From positions 63,249 to 127,248 of the forward strand of contig NZ_LMQC01000021.1 in the NCBI RefSeq assembly GCF_001424485.1: a stretch of DNA of 64,000 nucleotides. The letters are read 5' to 3'. Under the pieces are notes generated by a model. It was not told the DNA's origin and ran no database searches. It saw nothing but the letters and a program-made list of their open reading frames with translations. The translations under genes were made by a program, and so were the position numbers. The stretch is from Modestobacter sp. Leaf380. Lineage in GTDB: Bacteria; Actinomycetota; Actinomycetes; Mycobacteriales; Geodermatophilaceae. This document shows positions 26,744-35,552 of the stretch, in pieces. Each line of letters begins with the position of its first letter. Within the stretch, counting starts at the first letter, position 1.

Positions 26744-27520
26744 GTGCCCGGCTCGCGCTTCGCCTACCTCGACGCGCCGACGCCTCTGGCGATCGCCCAC
26801 CGCGGCGGGGCCATCGAGCACGTCGAGAACACCCAGCCGGCCTTCGAGGCTGCGGTGGCCCTGGGCTACCGGTACCTGGAGACCGACGTCCGGGCCACCG
26901 CCGACGGCGTCCTGGTCGCCTTCCACGACCCCACGCTGGACCGGGTCACCGACCACACCGGCCGGATCGACGCCCTGCCCTGGAGTGAGGTGTCCACCGC
27001 GCTGATCGGCGGCCGGGACCCGATCGTGCCGCTGGAGGACCTGCTCACCGCCTGGCCCGACGTCCGGTTCAACATCGACGTCAAGGCCGCCGGCGTGCTG
27101 GCCCCGCTGGCCCGGCTGATCCGGCGCACCGGGGTGCTGGACCGGATCTGCCTGGCCTCCTTCTCCGACGCCCGCGTCGCGGCCGCCCGCCGGCTGCTCG
27201 GCCCGGACCTGTGCACCTCGCTGGGGCCCAAGGGCGTCGCCGCGCTCCGGCTGTCCTCCTACTCCCCGCGTGCCGCCGGGCTGGTCCGCATCCAGGCCGG
27301 CTGCGCGCAGGTCCCGTTGCACCTGGGCGGTCGGCCCCTGGTCGACGAGCGGTTCATCGCCGCCGCACACGAGCGCAGCCTGCAGGTGCACGTGTGGACC
27401 GTGGACGACCCGGCCGAGGTGGACCGGGTGCTGGACCTGGGGGTCGACGGCGTGATGACCGACCGGCCCAGCATGCTGCGCGAGGTGCTCACCCGCCGGG
27501 GCGCCTGGAGCGCGACGTGA
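26744..27520 (+). CDS. Glycerophosphodiester phosphodiesterase
   Basis: A 258-residue GDPD-family TIM barrel that hydrolyses glycerophosphodiesters to glycerol 3-phosphate and an alcohol. The catalytic and metal-binding residues are in IAHRGG, EHVENTQPAF, LETDVRATADG and FHDPTLDRV, with the C-terminal VHVWTVDDPAEVDR and GVDGVMTDRP. It has no signal peptide, so it is intracellular. It is coupled by a GTGA overlap to an acyltransferase, suggesting phospholipid turnover and reacylation. Confidence 0.92.
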   Translation: MPGSRFAYLDAPTPLAIAHRGGAIEHVENTQPAFEAAVALGYRYLETDVRATADGVLVAFHDPTLDRVTDHTGRIDALPWSEVSTALIGGRDPIVPLEDLLTAWPDVRFNIDVKAAGVLAPLARLIRRTGVLDRICLASFSDARVAAARRLLGPDLCTSLGPKGVAALRLSSYSPRAAGLVRIQAGCAQVPLHLGGRPLVDERFIAAAHERSLQVHVWTVDDPAEVDRVLDLGVDGVMTDRPSMLREVLTRRGAWSAT

Positions 27521-28452
27521 GCCTCCGGGACCGGCTGCTGGCCTGGCGTCCCACGCCACCCCCGCTGCCCGCCGAGCTCGCCGACCAGGTGGCCGACTCC
27601 GACCCGGACTGGTTCGCCCGCGAGCTGGCCATCGCCGCCGCACCGCCGTGGTGGGGGTGGCGGGCGCTGCTGCGCACCGTCTCCCCCGCGGTGTCGCTGT
27701 TCGGCCGGGTCGTCGTCACCGGGGAGATCCCGCCCGAGCTGCGGGACGGGCCGTTGATCCTGGCCGGGAACCACATCGGGGACTACGACTCCTTCGTCAT
27801 CGGCGCCGCCTTCCACCGGTTGGGCGTTGCCCCGCGGTTCATGGCCACCGGCGGCATCATCGGCGCCCCCCTCGTGGGCGCGGTGCTGGAGCGGTCCGGC
27901 GGGGTCCGGGTCGAGCGGGGCACCGACGTCGCCGCGCACGCCCTGCGCGTCGTCCGGGTGGCCCTGGACCATGGTGGCCACATGGCCGTGTACCCCGAGG
28001 GCCGGGTCGGGCTGGCCCCCGACGGGTGGCCCGAGAAGGGCCGCACCGGTCTGGCCCGGCTGGCCCTGGAGACCCGGGTGCCGGTGCTCCCCATCAGCCA
28101 GTGGGGAGCCCACGAGGTCCTGCAGTACGCCAACGACTGGGGCAAGCTGCGCACCCTGGCCCGGGCGCTGTGGCGCCAGCCGGCCCTCCGGGTGCACGTC
28201 GGACCGCCCGTGCCGCTGGAGGACCTGGAGGCTGGTCGGGTCGGTGACGCGCACCGGGCCCGGATGCGGATCACCGCGGCGATCACCCGGGGGCTGGTGC
28301 CGCTGCGCGCCGGCGAGCCCACCGACCGGATCGCCTTCGGAGACCCCACCCGGCCGACCACGGCCGTCGCCGCCTACCCGGGAGGACGCGTGCCCGTCGA
28401 CGTGCCCGGTGCTGGACCCGCCCCGTCCCCGCCTGACACCCTGCGGCCGTGA
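27517..28452 (+). CDS. Lysophospholipid acyltransferase (PlsC family)
   Basis: A 311-residue LPLAT enzyme. It carries NHIGDYD (H-x4-D), RFMATGGI, RVERGTD and the YPEGRVGLAP motif, with IPVLP-like VPVLPISQWG downstream. It has an extra ~60-residue N-terminal segment and a Pro-rich C-terminal tail. The start GTG overlaps the phosphodiesterase stop, and its own stop overlaps the MFS start. The acyl acceptor is unknown. Confidence 0.9.
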   Translation: MSLRDRLLAWRPTPPPLPAELADQVADSDPDWFARELAIAAAPPWWGWRALLRTVSPAVSLFGRVVVTGEIPPELRDGPLILAGNHIGDYDSFVIGAAFHRLGVAPRFMATGGIIGAPLVGAVLERSGGVRVERGTDVAAHALRVVRVALDHGGHMAVYPEGRVGLAPDGWPEKGRTGLARLALETRVPVLPISQWGAHEVLQYANDWGKLRTLARALWRQPALRVHVGPPVPLEDLEAGRVGDAHRARMRITAAITRGLVPLRAGEPTDRIAFGDPTRPTTAVAAYPGGRVPVDVPGAGPAPSPPDTLRP

Positions 28453-29783
28453 CCCACGCCCCCAGCGCGCCCCCGGTCGACCGCGCCCTGCGGCGCGAGC
28501 GCACCGGCTGGTACTCCTACGACTGGGCGATGTCGGTGTTCAACACCAGCGTCACCACCGTCTTCCTCGGGCCCTACCTGACCTCGGTGGCCCGCGACGC
28601 GGCCGGCCCGGACGGCGAGCTGGGCTTCCTGGGCATCGACCCGGGCAGCTGGTTCTCCTTCGTGCTGTCGTTCTCCGTCGTCGTCCAGGTCGTCGTCCTG
28701 CCGGTCACCGGGGCGATCGCCGACCGCACCGGACGGCGGCGCGAGCTGCTCGGCGGGTTCGCCGCGCTGGGCGCGCTGTCCTGCACGGGCCTGTTCTTCG
28801 TCTCCGACGGCCGCTACCTGCTGGGCGCGGGGCTCTTCGTGCTGGCCAACATCAGCTTCGGGGCCGCCACCGTCGTCTACTACGCCTGGCTGCCCGACCT
28901 GGCTGCACCCGACGAGCGGGACAGGGTCTCCAGCCGGGGCTGGGCGGTCGGCTACGTCGGCGGCGCCCTGTTGCTGGCCGTGCACCTGGTGCTCTACGTC
29001 TCCCGGGACTCCCTGGGTCTCACCGAGGGCGAGGCGGTGCGGATCTGCCTGGCCACCGCGGGGCTGTGGTGGGGCACCTTCACCGTGTTCACGGTGTCCC
29101 GGCTCCGCAACCGGCCGGTGGCCGCGGGCGTGGGCCGGACCGGGAGCGGGTTCAAGCAGCTGGCCACCACGCTCAGGGAGATGCGGGCCTTCCCGCTCAC
29201 GCTGTGGTTCCTGGGCGCCTACCTGCTCTTCAACGACGGCGTGCAGACCGTCATCTCGTTGTCGGCGCTCTACGCCACCGAGGAGCTGGGCCTGGACCAG
29301 TCGGTGCTCACCGGCGCGATCCTGATGGTCCAGGTGGTCGCCATCGCGGGCGCCCTGGGCCTGGGCCGGGTCGCGGCCCGCTACGGCGCCAAGCGCACCG
29401 TGCTGGGCTGCCTGGTCGCCTGGACCCTGGTGCTGGTCGCGGCCTTCACCCTGCAGGAGGGCGCCGCCGCCCAGTTCTACGCCCTGGCCGCGGTCATCGG
29501 GCTCGTGCAGGGCGGCACCCAGGCGCTGTCCCGCTCGCTGTTCAGCCACCTCATCCCGCTGGGCAAGGAGGCCGAGTACTACGGCTTCTACGAGATCAGC
29601 GACCGCGGCACCAGCTGGCTGGGCCCGCTGGCGTTCGGTCTGACCTACCAGCTCACCGGCTCCTACCGGCTGGCCATCATCAGCCTCGTCGTCTTCTTCG
29701 TCGCGGGCTTCGTGCTGCTGGCCCGGCTGCCGATGCGCCGGGCCGTCCTCGAGGCCGGCAACACCCCTCCGGAGCGTCTGTGA
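28449..29783 (+). CDS. UMF1-type (Atg22-like) MFS transporter
   Basis: A 444-residue membrane protein with about 12 hydrophobic helices. The N-terminal signature GWYSYDWAMSVFNTSVTTVFLGPYL is typical of the UMF1/Atg22 subfamily. The MFS loop motif ADRTGRRRELL lies after TM2, and FEISDRGTSWLGPL-like sequence (YGFYEISDRGTSWLGP) near the C-terminus is also characteristic. Substrates of bacterial members are mostly unknown; amino acid or metabolite export is possible. Confidence 0.88.
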   Translation: MTHAPSAPPVDRALRRERTGWYSYDWAMSVFNTSVTTVFLGPYLTSVARDAAGPDGELGFLGIDPGSWFSFVLSFSVVVQVVVLPVTGAIADRTGRRRELLGGFAALGALSCTGLFFVSDGRYLLGAGLFVLANISFGAATVVYYAWLPDLAAPDERDRVSSRGWAVGYVGGALLLAVHLVLYVSRDSLGLTEGEAVRICLATAGLWWGTFTVFTVSRLRNRPVAAGVGRTGSGFKQLATTLREMRAFPLTLWFLGAYLLFNDGVQTVISLSALYATEELGLDQSVLTGAILMVQVVAIAGALGLGRVAARYGAKRTVLGCLVAWTLVLVAAFTLQEGAAAQFYALAAVIGLVQGGTQALSRSLFSHLIPLGKEAEYYGFYEISDRGTSWLGPLAFGLTYQLTGSYRLAIISLVVFFVAGFVLLARLPMRRAVLEAGNTPPERL

Positions 29784-30520
29784 CCCCCTCTCCCCTGCCG
29801 CCGTTCGTCCCCGTCGCCGGCGACCGCCGACGGCACGCCGCCCCGGCGCACCTGACCTTCTTCCACGGCCCGATGGACTGTGGGAAGTCCACCCTGGCCC
29901 TGCAGGTCGACCACAACCAGAGCCGGCAGGGCCGGCACGGCCTGCGGCTGACCCAGGGCGACCGGTCCGCCGCCCCGCAGATCAGCAGCCGGGTCGGGCT
30001 GTCCCGCGAGGCCGTCGAGCTCGATCCCGACGTCGACGTCCGGCTGCTGGTGCGCGGGCGCTGGGCCGACGGGCACCGGGTCGACTACGTCATCGTCGAC
30101 GAGGCCCAGTTCCTCACCGGCCGGCAGGTCGAGCAGCTGGCCGAGCTCGTCGACGAGTCGCACGTCGACGTCTACGCCTTCGGGCTGACCACCGACTTCC
30201 GCGCCCAGCTGTTCACCGGCACGCGGCGCCTGTTCGAGCTCGCCGACGACGTCCAGCGGATCCAGGTCGAGGTGCTGTGCTGGTGCGGCCTGCCCGGGCT
30301 GCTCAACGCCCGGGTCGTCGACGGCGCGATGGTGCGTGAGGGCGAGACGGTCGTCGTCGCCGACACCGTGGCCGCCCCCACCGCGGGGGACGACGTGAGG
30401 TACCAGGTGCTGTGCCGCCGACACCACGTCCGCGGGCAGCTCGGCCCGACCCCGACCGGTCCCGGACAGCTCACCCTGTCCGGGGAGAGGGTGGCTGACC
30501 ACGAGGTGTCCGTGCGATGA
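29780..30520 (+). CDS. tdk: Thymidine kinase (type II)
   Basis: A 246-residue type II thymidine kinase of the nucleotide salvage pathway. The P-loop is HGPMDCGKST, Walker B is VIVDEAQFL, and the lasso/zinc ribbon is partly preserved (VLCWCGLPGLLNAR ... VLCRRHH). It lacks one or more of the usual zinc cysteines of E. coli TK, but the fold motifs are clear. It is coupled (GTGA) to the MFS gene as the last gene of a four-gene operon. Confidence 0.88.
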   Translation: MTPSPLPPFVPVAGDRRRHAAPAHLTFFHGPMDCGKSTLALQVDHNQSRQGRHGLRLTQGDRSAAPQISSRVGLSREAVELDPDVDVRLLVRGRWADGHRVDYVIVDEAQFLTGRQVEQLAELVDESHVDVYAFGLTTDFRAQLFTGTRRLFELADDVQRIQVEVLCWCGLPGLLNARVVDGAMVREGETVVVADTVAAPTAGDDVRYQVLCRRHHVRGQLGPTPTGPGQLTLSGERVADHEVSVR

Positions 30521-30692
30521 TGGGCGACTGACGAGACGGAATCTCCGTCCGACTTCCGTCGTTGGTCCTCCTGACTCCCCCGGACGACACCGCCGCACCG
30601 ATGACCTCGGTCGCGCGTGCAGTGGTCACCGGGTGGGCAGACACCGTGGGACCACGTCACGGACCGACACGAGCACGAGAGGACGGTGTGCC

Positions 30693-31040
30693 ATGGGCGA
30701 GCGTTCCCTGCGCGGCAGCCGACTGGGCAGCGTCAGCTACGAGACCGAGCGCAACACGGCGCCGATCGAGCGGCAGTACGCCGAGTACCGGTGCCCCCAG
30801 AACCACGTCGTGACGGTGCCGTTCGCCGACGACGCCGAGCTCCCCGACACCTGGGAGTGCAAGTACGACGGCGCGCCCGCCAAGCTGGTGGGCGGCGCGG
30901 AGCCGGCCCCCAAGAAGGTCAAGCCCCCGCGCACGCACTGGGACATGCTGCTGGAGCGTCGCAGCGTCGACGACCTCGAGGAGGTCCTGGCCGAGCGCCT
31001 CGACGTCCTCAAGAGCCGCCGCACCCGCGTCCCCAGCTGA
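30693..31040 (+). CDS. rbpA: RNA polymerase-binding protein RbpA
   Basis: A 115-residue actinobacteria-specific transcription factor that binds RNA polymerase and the principal sigma factor and stabilises the open complex. The core domain has YRCPQNHVVTVPFA ... TWECKYDGAPA, and the C-terminal sigma-interaction domain THWDMLLERRSVDDLEEVLAERL is intact. It is monocistronic, with GAGAGGA about 8 nt before the ATG and a strong terminator downstream. Confidence 0.96.
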   Translation: MGERSLRGSRLGSVSYETERNTAPIERQYAEYRCPQNHVVTVPFADDAELPDTWECKYDGAPAKLVGGAEPAPKKVKPPRTHWDMLLERRSVDDLEEVLAERLDVLKSRRTRVPS

Positions 31041-31054
31041 GCGACAGCTGACAG

Positions 31055-31092
31055 CAGAACGGCCCCGGTCCACCAGGACCGGGGCCGTTCTG
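31055..31092. terminator. Rho-independent-type terminator after rbpA
   Basis: A perfect 17-bp stem (31055-31071 with 31076-31092) with the loop ACCA lies 14 bp after the rbpA stop and before the convergent fxsA gene; it probably serves both. Confidence 0.85.
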
Positions 31093-31106
31093 CGTCCGGG
31101 CCGGGC

Positions 31107-31625
31107 TCAGCGCTCGGGGCTCGGCTCCCCCACGACGCTGCCCTCGACGACGCTGCCCTCGATGACGGCCGGGCCGCGGGTGCTGGTCGTGCGGTGCGGG
31201 CCGTCGGTGGTGAACTCCGCCGTCCGGGTGCTGCGGACGTGCACCGGGCCGCGGGCGCGGTCGGGCAGCCGGTTCAGCACGGCGCGGGCGATCAGCGCGC
31301 GGGGCAGCCTGCGGGTGCCCGGCAGCAGGCACAGCAGGCCCAGCAGGTCGCCGATGAAGCCGGGCAGGACCATCAGCAGGCCGCCGGCGGCGATCAGGCC
31401 GGCGTCCCCGAGGACGGTGCCCGGGGCGCGGTGCTCCTGGGCGCGCAGGCGCAGCTCGGCGAGGGTCTTGGTGCCCTGCCGGGCCAGCAGGACCCAGCCC
31501 AGCGCGCTGGTGGCCAGGGTGGCCAGGATGGTCCAGCCCACCCCGATCCACGCGGCGACGGCGATGAAGACCAGGACCTCGGCCAGTGCGCCCAGGCCCA
31601 GTGCGGTGCGCAGTCGGCTGCTCAT
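31107..31625 (-). CDS. fxsA: FxsA family membrane protein
   Basis: A 172-residue FxsA-type cytoplasmic membrane protein. It has two N-terminal helices (LAEVLVFIAVAAWIGVGWTIL; LATLATSALGWVLLARQG) and a third hydrophobic segment (LIAAGGLLMVLPGFIGDLLGLLCLLPG), the conserved block of the family. The Arg/Ser/Thr-rich C-terminal tail is cytosolic. In E. coli FxsA relieves phage exclusion; its general role is unclear. A GGGAG site precedes the ATG. Confidence 0.88.
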   Translation of the reverse strand: MSSRLRTALGLGALAEVLVFIAVAAWIGVGWTILATLATSALGWVLLARQGTKTLAELRLRAQEHRAPGTVLGDAGLIAAGGLLMVLPGFIGDLLGLLCLLPGTRRLPRALIARAVLNRLPDRARGPVHVRSTRTAEFTTDGPHRTTSTRGPAVIEGSVVEGSVVGEPSPER

Positions 31626-31655
31626 GTGCTCCCTCTCTCCGGCCGCAGGCGGAGG

Positions 31656-32441
31656 TCAGCGACCCCCGGCGACCTGCGATCGTGCCGGTACCGGCCGGGA
31701 CACCCGACCGGGCAGCCGGTCGGCCACCCGGTCCAGGACACCCCACCAGGTGACCCGGGCCAGTGCCTCTCCAACGATCGAGGAGCTCATCTTGCTCCTG
31801 CCCGCGGCACGTTCGGTGAAGACGATCGGCACCTCGACCACCCGGGCCCCGCTGCGGACCGCCCGCCAGGCCCAGTCGACCTGGAAGCAGTAGCCCTGGC
31901 TGGCCACCTCCTCGAAGGGCAGCCGGGCCAGCAGGTCGGCCCGCGCGGCCCGGAACCCGCCGGTCGCGTCGGTGAGGGGCAGCCGCAGCGCCCACCGGGT
32001 GTAGACGTTCCCGACCCGGGAGATGGCCAGCCGGAACCACGGCCAGTCCTCGACCCGGCCGCCGGGCAGGTACCGGGAGCCCAGCACGAGGTCGGCGTCC
32101 TCCAGCGCGGCCAGCAGGTCCGGCAGCTGCTCCGGCGGGTGCGACCCGTCGGCGTCCATCTCGACGACGACCGGCCAGCCCTGGGCCCGCGCCCAGGCGA
32201 AGCCGGCGACGTAGGCCGGGCCCAGCCCGGACTTCTCGGTGCGGTGCAGCACGTGCACCCGCTCGTCGGCCTGCGCCAGCGCGTCGGCGAGCGCGCCGGT
32301 GCCGTCGGGTGAGCCGTCGTCGACGACCAGCGCGTGCGCGGTGGGGACGGCGGCGTGCAGCCGGTCCAGCACCCCGGCCAGGCTCTCGACCTCGTTGTAC
32401 GTGGGGACGACGACCAGCACGCGGTCGCTCGGGGAGGTCAC
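31656..32441 (-). CDS. ppm1: Polyprenol-phosphate mannosyltransferase (Ppm-type GT2)
   Basis: A 261-residue GT2 glycosyltransferase. It transfers mannose from GDP-mannose to polyprenyl phosphate, giving the lipid-linked donor for cell-envelope mannans and protein mannosylation. Motifs: VVVPTYNEVESL, VVDDGSPDGTG, VEMDADGSHPPEQ, and C-terminal RAAGRSKMSSSI. It has no transmembrane helices, so it probably docks on the membrane. The GTG start overlaps the lnt stop (GTGA). In M. tuberculosis the Ppm and Lnt domains are fused; here they are separate adjacent genes. Confidence 0.92.
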   Translation of the reverse strand: MTSPSDRVLVVVPTYNEVESLAGVLDRLHAAVPTAHALVVDDGSPDGTGALADALAQADERVHVLHRTEKSGLGPAYVAGFAWARAQGWPVVVEMDADGSHPPEQLPDLLAALEDADLVLGSRYLPGGRVEDWPWFRLAISRVGNVYTRWALRLPLTDATGGFRAARADLLARLPFEEVASQGYCFQVDWAWRAVRSGARVVEVPIVFTERAAGRSKMSSSIVGEALARVTWWGVLDRVADRLPGRVSRPVPARSQVAGGR

Positions 32442-34072
32442 GCCGGGGTTCGTCGCAGAGCCCGGCGGCGGATGACCCCCGAGCCCACGGCACCGGCGAG
32501 TGCGGCGACACCCAGTGCGGTCAGCACCCACTCCGGTCCGGCGCCGACGCGGGAGGCGAGGGTCCGACCGTCCCGCTGGGCGATCTCCTCCACGAAGGTC
32601 GCCGCGGTGAACAGCCCGGAGCTGCGGACCAGGGTGCCGTCGGGGGCGATGACGGCGCTGATCCCGCTGGTGGAGGCCATCACGACCGACCGGCCGAACT
32701 CGACGGCACGCAGCCGGCCCATGGCCAGCTGCTGGGGGCTCTCGTCGGTGTAGCCGAAGGTGGCGTTGTTGGTCTGGACGACCAGCATGGTGGCCCCGGC
32801 GTCGACGACGTCGCGGACCAGGCCGTCGTAGGCGACCTCGAAGCAGATGACGTCCCCGATGCGGGCGCCGCCGACGTCCAGGGTGCCCACGCCCTCGCCG
32901 GCGGCGAAGTCGTTGCGGACCAGGTCGACCTGGGAGCTGAAGAACCGGAAGAAGTCGCGGTGGGGGATGTACTCGGCGAAGGGCACCGGGTGGCGCTTGA
33001 CGTAGGTGTCCCCCGGCCCGGTCTCGGGATCCCAGACGATCGCGGTGTTGCTGAGGAACTCACCCGGGCCGCTGACGACGGCACCGACCAGGATCGGGGC
33101 GCCGATGGCGCGGGCGGCGGTGCTGATGGCCGCGGCCGCGTCGGCGTTGCGGTAGGGGTCGATGTCGGAGCTGTTCTCCGGCCAGACGACGAGGTCGGGC
33201 TGGGCCACCTCGCCGGTGTCGACCTGCAGCGCCAGCGCCTGGGTCTCCTGCACGTGGTTGTCCAGCACCGCCCGGCGCTGGGCGTTGAAGTCCAGGCCGG
33301 CCCGGGGCACGTTCCCCTGGACGACGGCGACGACCCGGGTGGGTCCACCCTCGGTCAGCGAGGCGCCGGGCAGCGGCAGCGCAGCGACCCAGCCCAGGAC
33401 CGGCACCGCGAGGGCGGCGACGACGGCCGCGGCCCCGGCGCGGACGGCGGGCGCGCGCAGCGCGTCCGTGCGGCGGGCGCGGAGGAGGGCGAGCACCGCG
33501 GCGGCGAGCAGCGTGCCGGTGAGGGCGACGGCGAAGCTGACCAGCGCGGTCCCGCCGTAGGCGGCCAGCCCGGTGAAGGGCCCCTCCGCCTGGCTGAAGG
33601 CCAGCCGTCCCCAGGGGAAGCCGCCGAAGGGCCAGCGGCCGCGCACGGCCTCCTGGCCCACCCAGAGCGCTGCTGCCCACAGCGGCCAGCCGCGGACGCC
33701 GGCGGTGACGGCGAGCGCGCCGCCCAGCACCGCGACGTAGAGCGACTCGGCGGTGGCCAGCGCCAGCCAGGGGAACGACCCGACGTAGACGCCGGTCCAG
33801 GACAGCAGGGGGACGAAGAAGGCCAGGCCGTGCACGAGGCCCAGCCAGAGCCCGGTGCGGAAGCGGGTGCCGCGGACGGCGAGGGACAGCGTCGCCGGCC
33901 CGACCAGAGCCAGCCAGGAGAGGTCGAAGCCGGGGAACGCGAAGAACAGGGCGAGGCCACCGCCCGCGGCCAGCAGCGTGCGGCCCAGCAGCGCGGTGGC
34001 CGGGCGGCGGGTGCGGGGGGTGTCGTCGTCGGCGGGCGGGACCGCCCGTTCGACCGTGCCGGTCGCTGCCAC
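32438..34072 (-). CDS. lnt: Apolipoprotein N-acyltransferase
   Basis: A ~544-residue membrane enzyme that N-acylates the lipobox cysteine of lipoproteins. The N-terminal half has about six TM helices (LLAAGGGLALFFAFPGF onward; GGFPWGRLAFSQ). The C-terminal nitrilase-like domain has the triad regions: Glu in PFAEYIPHRDF, Lys in VVAVVQGNVPR to TYVKRHPVPF, and Cys in GDVICFEVAYD. The start is ambiguous: GTG 34072 (GAGGGG 10 nt upstream) is chosen over GTG 34081 and ATG 34129. It is translationally coupled to ppm1. Confidence 0.9.
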   Translation of the reverse strand: MAATGTVERAVPPADDDTPRTRRPATALLGRTLLAAGGGLALFFAFPGFDLSWLALVGPATLSLAVRGTRFRTGLWLGLVHGLAFFVPLLSWTGVYVGSFPWLALATAESLYVAVLGGALAVTAGVRGWPLWAAALWVGQEAVRGRWPFGGFPWGRLAFSQAEGPFTGLAAYGGTALVSFAVALTGTLLAAAVLALLRARRTDALRAPAVRAGAAAVVAALAVPVLGWVAALPLPGASLTEGGPTRVVAVVQGNVPRAGLDFNAQRRAVLDNHVQETQALALQVDTGEVAQPDLVVWPENSSDIDPYRNADAAAAISTAARAIGAPILVGAVVSGPGEFLSNTAIVWDPETGPGDTYVKRHPVPFAEYIPHRDFFRFFSSQVDLVRNDFAAGEGVGTLDVGGARIGDVICFEVAYDGLVRDVVDAGATMLVVQTNNATFGYTDESPQQLAMGRLRAVEFGRSVVMASTSGISAVIAPDGTLVRSSGLFTAATFVEEIAQRDGRTLASRVGAGPEWVLTALGVAALAGAVGSGVIRRRALRRTPA

Positions 34073-34380
34073 TGCCGGCACTCCCCTCGCTGGTCCGCGC
34101 CGGGCGGCGCGGGACCACCAGCATCCCACCCGGGGGGCGGGGGCCGGCGTCAGCTCCCCGGCGACGGCACCCCGCGCCTTCGGGCCGTCGGACCGGACGC
34201 CGGTTGCGTCCGCACCCGTCGTTGTCTGGTGGCGCGGGGTGCCGCCCGGGTGGCCCCGAGACAGGTCGGGACCGCATCGTGCGAGCGGTCAGACCCTAGG
34301 AGCCGACACGCCGGACGGACAGGTCATCGGGACACCAGCGGCAGGCCGTGACCCAAATGTGACCGAGTCGCTGCCGTGCG
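34073..34380. other. Intergenic region between lnt and the lysine cluster
   Basis: About 300 bp upstream of lnt and downstream of kal. No gene is supported; frames here are extensions of lnt or shadows. A CCTAGGAG motif near 34295 lies in reading-neutral sequence, and I cannot identify the lnt promoter with confidence. Confidence 0.5.
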
Positions 34381-34770
34381 TCACGACGCTTCCGGCACGA
34401 CGAGGGTGGCGGTGGCCTCCACCACGCGGAGCGGCGGGTCCAGCACGCCCGCCGCCGACGGGCCCCGCGCGGGCTCCGCGCGGGCGACGACGTCGGCCCA
34501 GCAGCGCAGCGTCCGGCTGCGCCGGCCGACCCGGACCACCTCGCAGGAGGCCTCCAGCACGTCGCCGGCCTGCACCGGTCCCAGGAAGCGGACCTCGCTG
34601 TACCCGGCGAGCAGCCCCTCGTCGCCGTCCCCGACGACCGCGACCTCGGTGGCGACGTCGCCGAACAGGCCCAGGGTGTAGGCGCCGTCGACCAGCGAGC
34701 CGCCGTAGTGGGCGTGCGCGTGCGGCACGTACCGGCGGTGGGTGACGGTCAGTCCGACGGTGGCGCTCAC
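34381..34770 (-). CDS. kal: 3-aminobutyryl-CoA ammonia-lyase
   Basis: A 129-residue hotdog-fold protein. HAHYGGSLVDGAYTLGLFGDVATE is the characteristic signature of the lysine-fermentation enzyme that deaminates L-3-aminobutyryl-CoA to crotonyl-CoA. YSEVRFLGPVQAGDVLEA is the second hotdog strand pair. The GTG start overlaps the kamE stop (GTGA), making it the last gene of the operon. The context (KamE, KamD and Kdd upstream) strongly supports the function. Confidence 0.9.
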   Translation of the reverse strand: MSATVGLTVTHRRYVPHAHAHYGGSLVDGAYTLGLFGDVATEVAVVGDGDEGLLAGYSEVRFLGPVQAGDVLEASCEVVRVGRRSRTLRCWADVVARAEPARGPSAAGVLDPPLRVVEATATLVVPEAS

Positions 34771-35552
34771 GCGGCGGTCTCCTCAGGGGCGGGGGCGGGG
34801 GCGGGGACGAGGGCGGGGTCCGGGGTCGGGGCGGGCAGCAACGCGGAGACGAGGTAGGAGGCCACCTCGCCGGGGGTGGTGCCACGGCCGAAGACCTTGT
34901 CCACGCCGAGCTCACCGGCCATCGCGGGGTCGAAGCGGGGGCCGCCGACGACCAGCAGCGGACGCTCGGGCCCCATCGCCTCGCGGAACGCCCCGGCCAG
35001 CTCCCGGGTGTTGCGCAGGTGCGCGTCCTTCTGGGTGACCACCTGGCTGACCAGCACGGCGTCGGCGCGGGCGGCACGTGCCTGGCCCACCAGTTCCGGG
35101 ACGGTGACCTGGGCGCCGAGGTTGGCGACGTCCATCTCCCGGTAGTACTCCAGGCCCTTCTCCCCCGCGAAGCCCTTGAGGTTGAGGATCGCGTCGATGC
35201 CGACGGTGTGCGCGTCGGTGCCGATGCAGGCGCCCATCACCACCAGCTTGCGGTGCAGCCGGGACTTGATGGCGCCGTTGACCTCGCTGGGGCTCAGCAG
35301 CGGGTAGGCCCGCTCCTCGACCTCCACGAGGTCGGTGTCGACCAGGTGGGACACCGACCCGTAGACGACGAAGAAGGTGAAGTCGGTGCCGATGCCGTGG
35401 CTGTGCACGACCATGGCCGGGGCGATGCCCATCTTGGTGGCCAGCTGCAGCGCGGCGCCCTCGGCGCGGGGGCCGGGCGGGACGGGCAGGGTGAACGAGG
35501 TCTGCACCATGCCGTCGCCGGTGGTGTCGCCGTAGGGACGGACGATGGTCAT
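34767..35552 (-). CDS. kamE: Beta-lysine 5,6-aminomutase, beta (B12-binding) subunit
   Basis: A 261-residue adenosylcobalamin- and PLP-binding subunit. H115 in GTDAHTVG is the cobalt ligand, and K126, exactly 11 residues later, matches the PLP-imine lysine (H133/K144 of the clostridial enzyme). The N-terminal dimerisation domain precedes the Rossmann-like B12 domain, which ends VFGRGTTPGEVASYL. A Pro/Ala-rich tail follows. With KamD it moves the terminal amino group of beta-lysine to give 3,5-diaminohexanoate. Coupled to kamD by ATGA. Confidence 0.95.
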   Translation of the reverse strand: MTIVRPYGDTTGDGMVQTSFTLPVPPGPRAEGAALQLATKMGIAPAMVVHSHGIGTDFTFFVVYGSVSHLVDTDLVEVEERAYPLLSPSEVNGAIKSRLHRKLVVMGACIGTDAHTVGIDAILNLKGFAGEKGLEYYREMDVANLGAQVTVPELVGQARAARADAVLVSQVVTQKDAHLRNTRELAGAFREAMGPERPLLVVGGPRFDPAMAGELGVDKVFGRGTTPGEVASYLVSALLPAPTPDPALVPAPAPAPEETAA

